Shown here: in pieces, positions 21,906 to 27,357 of the stretch | Position numbering within the stretch: position 1 is the first letter of the stretch | Layout: every line of letters begins with the position of its first letter | The notes under the pieces: model-generated | What the model saw: the letters and a program-made list of their open reading frames with translations, nothing else | Told to the model about the DNA's origin: nothing | Database searches by the model: none | Translations under genes and position numbers: made by a program | Assembly: GCA_046583095.1 (NCBI GenBank) | Contig: JAYGDB010000105.1 | Coordinates: 1-31,021, forward strand | Length of the DNA stretch: 31,021 nt | Origin: JAJDAN01 sp046583095 | GTDB taxonomy: Bacteria; Myxococcota_A; UBA9160; UBA4427 | Direction of reading: 5' to 3'

Positions 21906-23063
21906 CTAGAGGGGCGCCTGTCCGACCACCCACATCGAGAAGAACTGCGACCCGCCGCCGTAGGCGTGGCCGAGCGCGCGCGTGGCGCCGGGCACCTGGT
22001 GGTCGCCGGCCTCGCCCCTCACCTGGTTCGCCGACTCCGCAAAGCGCAGCATGCCCGAGGCGCCGATCGGATTCGACGAGAGCACGCCGCCCGACATGTT
22101 CACGGGCAGGTCCCCGTCGAGGGCCGTGGCGCCGTCGTAGGTCATGCGCCAGCCCTCGCCTTCTTTCGCGAAGCCGAGGCTCTCCATCCACATGGGCTCG
22201 AACCAGCTGAAGGGCACGTAGATTTCGGCGCAGTCGATCTCTTCACGCGGGTTCGAGATGCCGGAATGCTTCCAGAGGGCGGCTGCGGCGTCCCGGCTGG
22301 CCTGGGGGTTCACCTGGTCGCGTCCCGCGAAGGTCGTTGCCTCCGAGCGCATGGCCGTGGCCTGGACCCAGGCGGGTTGCTTCGGGGCCTTGTTGGCATT
22401 CTTTTCGTTCGCGATCAGGAGCGCGCAGGCGCCGTCCGAGGACGGGCAGGTCTCGAGGTAGCGGATCGGATCCCAGAGCATCGGAGAGTTCGCCACCTGG
22501 TCGAAGTCGATGTCCGGGAACTGCAGGTGGGCGTAGGGGTTCTTGAGCGCATTGAGCCGGTCCTTCAGGGCAACGCGAATGCCGACGTCTTCCGGTGCCT
22601 TCGAGCGCCGCATGTAGCCTCGGATCAGGGGCGCAAAGTAGCCGCCGGCTCCCGCCACCACGGCGGCCCGAAACGGGATCTTGATCGATAGCGCCCACAT
22701 CGCGTTCGACTCGGACTGCTTCTCGTACGCCACCGTGAGGACGCGCTCGTGGACGCCGCCCTTGACGAGCTGCGAGGCCACGATGGCCGTGGTGCCGCCC
22801 ACGCTTCCCGCGGTGTGCACGCGGAACATCGGCTTGCCAACGCAGCCGAGTGCCTCCGCGAGGAACAGCTCGGGCATCATCACGCCCTCGAACATGTCGG
22901 GCGCCTTCCCGACCACAACGGCATCGACATCGCTCCACTCGCAACCCGCGTCGTCGAGGGCCCGCATGGCGGCCTCGCGGATCAGGCCCACCTGGGAGAC
23001 GTCGGTCCGCTTGGCAGTGTGCTGGGTCTGTCCCACTCCGATTACGGCACAGCGCTCGGCCAT
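21906..23063 (-). CDS. Lipid-transfer/SCP-x thiolase-like protein, Cys-less (first)
   Basis: 385 residues from ATG 23063, overlapping the upstream gene's stop by one base (TGATG). Thiolase-fold landmarks are GVGQTQ near the start, FRVHTAGSVGGTTAI where thiolases carry the nucleophilic Cys, DGACALLIA, and SGGVLSSNPIGASGM, the counterpart of the GHPxGATG loop with His replaced by Asn. The catalytic Cys is missing, so ordinary thiolysis is not expected. Steroid-cluster relatives (Ltp2, Ltp3, Ltp4) are retro-aldolases that need a DUF35 partner, and two DUF35 genes stand in the same operon. Retro-aldol cleavage of a branched hydroxyacyl-CoA is the best inference. Confidence 0.85.
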   Translation of the reverse strand: MAERCAVIGVGQTQHTAKRTDVSQVGLIREAAMRALDDAGCEWSDVDAVVVGKAPDMFEGVMMPELFLAEALGCVGKPMFRVHTAGSVGGTTAIVASQLVKGGVHERVLTVAYEKQSESNAMWALSIKIPFRAAVVAGAGGYFAPLIRGYMRRSKAPEDVGIRVALKDRLNALKNPYAHLQFPDIDFDQVANSPMLWDPIRYLETCPSSDGACALLIANEKNANKAPKQPAWVQATAMRSEATTFAGRDQVNPQASRDAAAALWKHSGISNPREEIDCAEIYVPFSWFEPMWMESLGFAKEGEGWRMTYDGATALDGDLPVNMSGGVLSSNPIGASGMLRFAESANQVRGEAGDHQVPGATRALGHAYGGGSQFFSMWVVGQAPL

Positions 23064-24118
23064 CACGCAGCCTCCAGAACGCAGACGAGGTTCTGTTGCA
23101 GGCACGGGCCCGAGGTTGCGTGCGCGATGCCGCGTCCCGCCTTGCCCGAGGCGATCCGGCTCGCCGCCTCGCCGATGCGCGTCAAGCCGGCTGTCATCAT
23201 CGGGTTGGCGGCCAGGGCGCCGCCCGACGGGTTGATCTGTACATCGTTGCCCAGCTCCAGCGCCTCCTGCAGGATCACCTCCTGGTGGCTGAACGGTGCG
23301 TGTAGCTCGGCGAACTGGACGGGGCCGTCGTGGACACCCGACTTGTCTCCGGCCAGCTTCGTCGAGAGGCTCACAGTCAGGTCCCGTCCGCCGAGCTGGT
23401 GGGAGTCCAGGCGATGGTCGATTCCGCGGATGTAGACCGGCTTCGACTTGCCCTTGCCGATGGCGTCGCCCGCCACGATCACGATGGCGCTGACACCATC
23501 GGAGATCGGAGGGCAGTCGTGCTTGCGAAGTGGCGATACGAGGTAGGGCTCGGCCAGGAGTTTCTCGACCTCGAAGTCCCCCGCGAGTTGGGCGTTGGGG
23601 TTCTCCTTGGCGGCCGCGCGGTTTCGTACGGCGATCTCGGCCATCTGCTCTTCGCTGATCTTGCCCGCATCGATCATCGCGCGGGCCTGCAGGGCCGCCG
23701 AAGAGATGGAATCCAGGCCGAGCGGCGCCACCGTATACGGGTCGAACTGCAGATTCAGGGTTTCCGGCAGCTTTCCCATCGATGCACGACCGACGCCGAA
23801 GACGAGGGCCGAGTCGCACTCGCCGCACTGGATCTTCACCCAGGCTTCATAGAGTGCCCAGGCGCCGTCCATCTCCACGTGGGATTCGGCGATCGGGGGC
23901 CAGGCGCCGAGGGCGTCGACGGCGCCCACGAATGCGAAGGACTGGCCGGCCAGGTAGTCGGAACTCCCGTGGCACGTGAAGCCGATCTCCTGCTTCGGGA
24001 TGCCCGAGCCCTCTATGGCTTGCTGGACCACCGGGAGCAGCATGTCGACTTCCGTGAGCCGATCCTGGTTGCGGACGTACTTCGTCTGGGCGAAGGACGC
24101 GATCGCGACGTCGCGCAT
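23063..24118 (-). CDS. Lipid-transfer/SCP-x thiolase-like protein, Cys-less (second)
   Basis: 351 residues from ATG 24118, which overlaps the DUF35 stop (TGATG). The opening MRDVAIASFAQTKY, the IAESHVEMDGAWALYEAW segment at the nucleophile position (no Cys) and NPSGGALAANPMMTAGL near the C-terminus place it in the SCP-x/Ltp group without a thiolase nucleophile. It is clearly related to, but distinct from, the next gene. A pair of such proteins next to DUF35 genes recalls the ltp4-ltp3 and neighbouring DUF35 arrangement in mycobacterial steroid clusters. The two may form a mixed complex with the DUF35 proteins; that is inference. Confidence 0.85.
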   Translation of the reverse strand: MRDVAIASFAQTKYVRNQDRLTEVDMLLPVVQQAIEGSGIPKQEIGFTCHGSSDYLAGQSFAFVGAVDALGAWPPIAESHVEMDGAWALYEAWVKIQCGECDSALVFGVGRASMGKLPETLNLQFDPYTVAPLGLDSISSAALQARAMIDAGKISEEQMAEIAVRNRAAAKENPNAQLAGDFEVEKLLAEPYLVSPLRKHDCPPISDGVSAIVIVAGDAIGKGKSKPVYIRGIDHRLDSHQLGGRDLTVSLSTKLAGDKSGVHDGPVQFAELHAPFSHQEVILQEALELGNDVQINPSGGALAANPMMTAGLTRIGEAASRIASGKAGRGIAHATSGPCLQQNLVCVLEAA

Positions 24119-24615
24119 CAGAGATGCTCCTTGAACTTCTCGAACGGGACGTCCGGCTCACCGCTCGGCTTGAAGTGCCGGAGGTTCTCAGCGGTCGGCT
24201 CCCACTCGGATTCCGGCTTCCACACGGCCTCGACCCGCATGCCCATGCGAACCTCCTCCCAGGGGCATTCCTGGATCAGGCCAAAGAAGGGGACGTCGGC
24301 TCCGTCGAGGAGAATCTGGGCCGCGCAGTAGGGCAGCTCGATGTCGATGTTCTCCGAAGGCACGCGGACGATGCAGAAGGTGGTGACGGTGCCCCGGTCG
24401 GCCACCTCGACCTCGCCCGCGGTGGCGACGCCGCAACGAGCGCATACACCGCTCGGCGGTGTGTAGACCTTGCCGCAGGAGGGGCAGGTCTCGCCGAGGA
24501 TCTTCCCCTTCGCGATGGCGCGAAGGAATCTCTGCGACGAGGGGTTCGGCGTGAAGATATACGTCGTGCGCACCGGCGTGACGATGCTCTCGACGCGCTC
24601 CCGCTCTTCGCTCAT
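24118..24615 (-). CDS. DUF35 OB-fold protein with zinc ribbon
   Basis: 165 residues from ATG 24615, overlapping the preceding gene's stop as ATGA. An N-terminal helix is followed by a rubredoxin-like zinc ribbon with Cys44, Cys47, Cys58 and Cys61 (CPSCG...CARCG), then an OB-fold (about 68-140) and a charged C-terminal tail. DUF35 proteins, such as ChsH2, bind thiolase-like partners and complete an acyl-CoA aldolase or hydratase site. Placed between a Cys-free DUF35 gene and two thiolase-like genes, it is very likely the accessory subunit of one of the latter. Confidence 0.88.
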   Translation of the reverse strand: MSEERERVESIVTPVRTTYIFTPNPSSQRFLRAIAKGKILGETCPSCGKVYTPPSGVCARCGVATAGEVEVADRGTVTTFCIVRVPSENIDIELPYCAAQILLDGADVPFFGLIQECPWEEVRMGMRVEAVWKPESEWEPTAENLRHFKPSGEPDVPFEKFKEHL

Positions 24616-25061
24616 GTCGCCTCCTCGGGAACGAACGCGACGATGTCTCCGATGGCTCCGACTGTTTCGTCGGCCCACTTGGCCGTGACACGCATTCCAG
24701 ACTTCAGGTCGGCCTCGCTGGCGACGTCCACGAGGTGGGTCAGCGCAGTGTCGGCGCCGTCGAGCTGGATCAAGGCGAACGCGAACGGCTTGTCGGGAAT
24801 GTGTCTCTCGAGGGGTCGCTGGACCCAGGCCCAGCTCTTCAGGGTGCCACCCGGCCCCACCTCGGTCCAATCGTCGGTCGTGGCGTCACCCGTATCGGGG
24901 TCGTACTCGGCCGGGGGCACCAGTACGCGACCCGACTTCGTCTTCACGGCTTCGATCTTGCGATCGCGAAGGCTCGTGAAGAAGCGGCTCAACACGGAGC
25001 CGAGGGAGCGTCGATAGTCGTACGCGAGAACGTGCGGAGCGGACAGCAGCTCGTCTGCCAT
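24612..25061 (-). CDS. DUF35-like OB-fold protein without zinc-ribbon cysteines
   Basis: 149 residues from ATG 25061; CGGAGG lies about 9 bases upstream. The length and the OB-fold part (PFAFALIQLDGADTALTHLV, SGMRVTAKW) match DUF35, but where the zinc ribbon should be it has KTKSGRVLVPPAEYDP, keeping the VPP of the ribbon turn without any Cys. The protein contains no cysteine at all. It overlaps the zinc-ribbon DUF35 gene by 4 bases, so the two were probably a duplication that specialised, possibly forming a heterodimer. First gene of the four-gene operon; TAGTCT at 25092-25097 could be its -10. Confidence 0.85.
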   Translation of the reverse strand: MADELLSAPHVLAYDYRRSLGSVLSRFFTSLRDRKIEAVKTKSGRVLVPPAEYDPDTGDATTDDWTEVGPGGTLKSWAWVQRPLERHIPDKPFAFALIQLDGADTALTHLVDVASEADLKSGMRVTAKWADETVGAIGDIVAFVPEEAT

Positions 25062-25091
25062 TGGGGGGTGCCTCCGGGACTTGGGCGCCCG

Positions 25092-25097
25092 AGACTA
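25092..25097 (-). promoter_or_regulatory. Possible -10 box of the DUF35/Ltp operon
   Basis: TAGTCT on the minus strand, 30 bases before ATG 25061, leaving about 24 bases of leader that includes the CGGAGG ribosome binding site. It resembles the TAGACT boxes seen elsewhere. No KstR-like operator is seen here. Confidence 0.3.
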
Positions 25098-25112
25098 GGG
25101 GATGACAGCCCT

Positions 25113-25131
25113 GAGCCCAGCATCCGGGCTC
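25113..25131 (-). terminator. Stem-loop after tRNA-Ala, possible weak terminator
   Basis: Perfect 6-base inverted repeat GAGCCC/GGGCTC with a 7-base loop, 23 bases past the tRNA-Ala 3' end. No T tract follows, so it may only stop tRNA trailer degradation or be chance in GC-rich DNA. Confidence 0.3.
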
Positions 25132-25153
25132 TGCGGCAACTGGAAGCAGAGAG

Positions 25154-25229
25154 TGGTGGAGCTGGCGGGAATCGAACCCGCGACCCCCTGAATGCCATTC
25201 AGGTACTCTCCCAACTGAGCTACAGCCCC
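25154..25229 (-). tRNA. tRNA-Ala (anticodon GGC)
   Basis: 76 bases with encoded CCA. On the minus strand it begins GGGGCTG, pairs with CAGCTCC at the 3' end (one G-T), and is followed by discriminator A and CCA. The D arm contains TAGCTCAGTTGGGAGA, the anticodon stem CCTGA/TCAGG encloses ATGGCAT, giving anticodon GGC, and the T loop is GGTTCGATTCC. It reads GCC and GCU alanine codons. Confidence 0.97.
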
Positions 25230-25241
25230 ACGCGGCGGACG

Positions 25242-25270
25242 AAGCTACCCCCGGCGTCGAGGGGTGTCAA
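25242..25270 (-). promoter_or_regulatory. Promoter of tRNA-Ala
   Basis: On the minus strand, a perfect TTGACA at 25270-25265, a 17-base spacer and TAGCTT at 25247-25242. Transcription would start about 6 bases before the tRNA. The best sigma-70-type promoter in the window, and it anchors TAGCTT as a real -10 form in this genome. Confidence 0.7.
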
Positions 25271-25311
25271 AGGCGAGAACCCGCGTCGCGTTCGTACCCG
25301 CGGGTGTCTGT

Positions 25312-25317
25312 TATGAT
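25312..25317 (+). promoter_or_regulatory. -10 box of tRNA-Leu
   Basis: TATGAT, 11 bases before the tRNA-Leu 5' end. It is preceded by TGT, close to an extended -10. The -35 is poor. Confidence 0.5.
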
Positions 25318-25328
25318 CCGCGCCGCAC

Positions 25329-25416
25329 GCCGGAGTGGCGAAACTGGTATACGCAGGGGACTCAAAATCCCCCGGCTTTCACGGCCGTGCGGGTTCGAAT
25401 CCCGCCTCCGGCACCA
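25329..25416 (+). tRNA. tRNA-Leu (anticodon CAA)
   Basis: 88 bases with encoded CCA and a long variable arm, as in class II tRNAs. The acceptor stem is GCCGGAG/CTCCGGC. The anticodon stem GGGGA/TCCCC encloses CTCAAAA, giving anticodon CAA for the UUG codon. The T arm is GCGGGTTCGAATCCCGC. It is divergent from tRNA-Ala, 99 bases away. Confidence 0.97.
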
Positions 25417-25518
25417 CCTGGGGCGGTTGCCCACAGGGAGTCGGAGAGGGCGGCGGAACCCGAGCGCCGCGTCCACCATCGAAAGCAGTCGCAACAGATG
25501 CAGCCTACGGAGGAAACG

Positions 25519-25833
25519 ATGCGCCGTCTCATGATTCTTGCAGCGGTGGCCCTGGCCGCCGTAGTTCTGGTTCCCTCGATCGCCTCCGCGCAGATGCGAG
25601 AGTTCACGGGTCGGGTCGATAAGGTCAACAAGAAGCAGATGATCGTCGACAACCGCATGGGCGATAAGGTGAAGTTCGTCTATGCAAAGGGCGAGACCGT
25701 CGTGGAAGGCACCAAGGAGAGCTGGAAGAAGCTCAAGAGCAGGGACTGGGTGACGGTCTCCTGGAAGATGATCGACAACCCCCGCAAGGCCTACAAGGTC
25801 GTCGTATTCGAGAAGGACGACGACGACGAGTAA
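25519..25833 (+). CDS. Small exported protein with acidic tail
   Basis: 104 residues from ATG 25519, with ACGGAGGAAACG directly upstream; an ATG 21 bases earlier lacks such a site. Residues 1-24 are a Sec signal peptide (basic start, hydrophobic core, cleavage after SIASA). The mature part, about 80 residues, has alternating beta-type stretches (FTGRVDKVNKKQMIVDNR, VKFVYAKGETV, DWVTVSWKM) like a small periplasmic OB or beta-barrel module, and ends in Lys-Asp-Asp-Asp-Asp-Glu. No motif identifies a function; metal or nucleic-acid binding is conceivable. It follows the tRNA-Leu by 102 bases and precedes the MoeB-like gene by 7. Confidence 0.8.
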   Translation: MRRLMILAAVALAAVVLVPSIASAQMREFTGRVDKVNKKQMIVDNRMGDKVKFVYAKGETVVEGTKESWKKLKSRDWVTVSWKMIDNPRKAYKVVVFEKDDDDE

Positions 25834-25840
25834 GGACCCC

Positions 25841-27001
25841 GTGCACGCTGCTGGCCCTGCGCTACGACCGGAGCAGTTCGAGCGATACCGGCGGCATCTC
25901 AGCCTGCCGGATTTCGGGCTCGAAGGACAGCAGAAGCTCCTCGAATCCAAAGTCCTCCTGATCGGCGTCGGTGGGCTGGGGTGTCCGCTGGCGCTGTATC
26001 TGTCAGCCGCTGGCGTCGGGCATCTAGGCCTGGTCGATGACGACGTCGTCGACGCCTCCAACCTCCAACGACAAATCCTCTACTCGACTGCAGATGTCGG
26101 TCGCCCGAAGCTGGAGGTGGCGCGTGAGCGCATTCTCGCGCTGAATCCCGATGTCAGCGTTCAGCTCCATTCGGTGCGCCTGGACTCCAGCAACGCCATG
26201 CAGATCTTCGAGCCCTACGACGTGATCGTCGACGGCACCGACAACTTCCCCACGCGCTACCTCTCGAACGACGCGTGTGTCCTTCTCGGCAAGCCAAACG
26301 TTTATGGCTCGATCTTCCGTTTCGAGGGCCAGGCGACGGTCTTCGACGCGCGGACGGGCCCTTGCTACCGCTGTCTCTACCCGTCTCCGCCGCCGCCCGG
26401 CGCCGCCCCGTCCTGCGAAGAGGGCGGCGTGCTCGGTGTGCTGCCGGGCATCATCGCCATGCTCCAGGCGACAGAGACCGTGAAGCTCCTGGCCGGGATC
26501 GGCTCGTCCCTGGTCGGCCGGTTGGTGCTCTACGACGCGCTGTCTCTCGAGTTCTCGGAGTTCAAGCTCCGGAAGGACCCGAAGTGCCCCGCCTGCGGCG
26601 AGAAACCGACGCTGACGGAGCTGATCGATTACGCGGGGTTCTGCGGACTGCCGGCTCGAGAGGGCGACGCCCCGGTCGTGCGCGTCGTCTCGGCCTTCGA
26701 GGTACACGCCCGCCGGCAGCGCTCGGAGGATCTCCTGTTGCTCGACGTTCGCGACCCGGACGAGTACGAACGCGCCCGAATCGAGGGTTCTACGCTGATT
26801 CCCGTCGGCGCCCTCGGCGATCGCCTGGATGAAATCGCCCGGCATCGCAGCGGGCCGGTCGTCGTCCACTGCCACCACGGGCCGCGTAGCCGTCGCGCCT
26901 GTGAGCTGTTGATCGAGAACGGGTTCACCGGGGTGGAAGAGATGGCCGGTGGGATCGAGGCATGGTCGGTTACCGTCGATCCCGACGTGCCCCGCTACTG
27001 A
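25841..27001 (+). CDS. moeB: MoeB/MoeZ-like adenylyltransferase-sulfurtransferase
   Basis: 386 residues from GTG 25841; AAGGA overlaps the previous stop and serves as its ribosome binding site. The N-terminal E1-like domain has the nucleotide loop GVGGLG (42-47), NLQRQ with the Arg finger, the zinc cysteines 175, 178, 249 and 252, and the GVLGVLPG block after Cys192. It adenylates the C-terminal Gly of a ubiquitin-like sulfur carrier (MoaD, ThiS or similar). The C-terminal rhodanese domain (about 280-386) has its persulfide Cys344 in CHHGPRS, so the sulfur is supplied on the same chain, as in MoeZ and eukaryotic MOCS3. The carrier served cannot be told; molybdopterin, thiamine or cysteine synthesis are options. 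Confidence 0.92.
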   Translation: MHAAGPALRPEQFERYRRHLSLPDFGLEGQQKLLESKVLLIGVGGLGCPLALYLSAAGVGHLGLVDDDVVDASNLQRQILYSTADVGRPKLEVARERILALNPDVSVQLHSVRLDSSNAMQIFEPYDVIVDGTDNFPTRYLSNDACVLLGKPNVYGSIFRFEGQATVFDARTGPCYRCLYPSPPPPGAAPSCEEGGVLGVLPGIIAMLQATETVKLLAGIGSSLVGRLVLYDALSLEFSEFKLRKDPKCPACGEKPTLTELIDYAGFCGLPAREGDAPVVRVVSAFEVHARRQRSEDLLLLDVRDPDEYERARIEGSTLIPVGALGDRLDEIARHRSGPVVVHCHHGPRSRRACELLIENGFTGVEEMAGGIEAWSVTVDPDVPRY

Positions 27002-27012
27002 AGAGGCAAGCA

Positions 27013-27357
27013 ATGGCAAAGAGCGTGATCCCGGATCCCTTGAAGCGTCGTCACCTGGTCGAGCGCGAGCTGCCGGCCGAGCAGGCGCTCGCGATCGCCG
27101 AGGCCTATCTCGAGGAGGGACGTTCCGAAGAGGCCGTGGAGTTCCTGGGGAAGGCCGGCGCGGAGGATCGTCTGGAGTCCCTGGTGCGTGAAGCGGTGGA
27201 GTCCGGTGACCTGTTTCTGCTGAACGAGATCTCCCGGGTTCGCCGCCGCGAGTTCGATTCCCAGGACTGGCAACGGCTGGCGGAGTCGGCGCGGCGCACC
27301 GGAAAGGACCTGTATGCAGAAGACGCCGACCGGCAGGCCAAGCGCGGCGACGACTGA
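27013..27357 (+). CDS. Small helical (TPR-like) protein, function unknown
   Basis: 114 residues from ATG 27013, with AAGAGG upstream, 11 bases after the MoeB-like stop. The sequence is almost all helical and charged; PAEQALAIAEAYLEEGRSEEAVEFLGKAG resembles one tetratricopeptide-type helix pair, and two further helix pairs follow. No Cys, no signal peptide, so cytoplasmic. Its last 44 bases overlap the start of uvrA in another frame, so it may be translated together with it. Possibly a partner of UvrA or a general adaptor; this is only inference from position. Confidence 0.75.
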   Translation: MAKSVIPDPLKRRHLVERELPAEQALAIAEAYLEEGRSEEAVEFLGKAGAEDRLESLVREAVESGDLFLLNEISRVRRREFDSQDWQRLAESARRTGKDLYAEDADRQAKRGDD

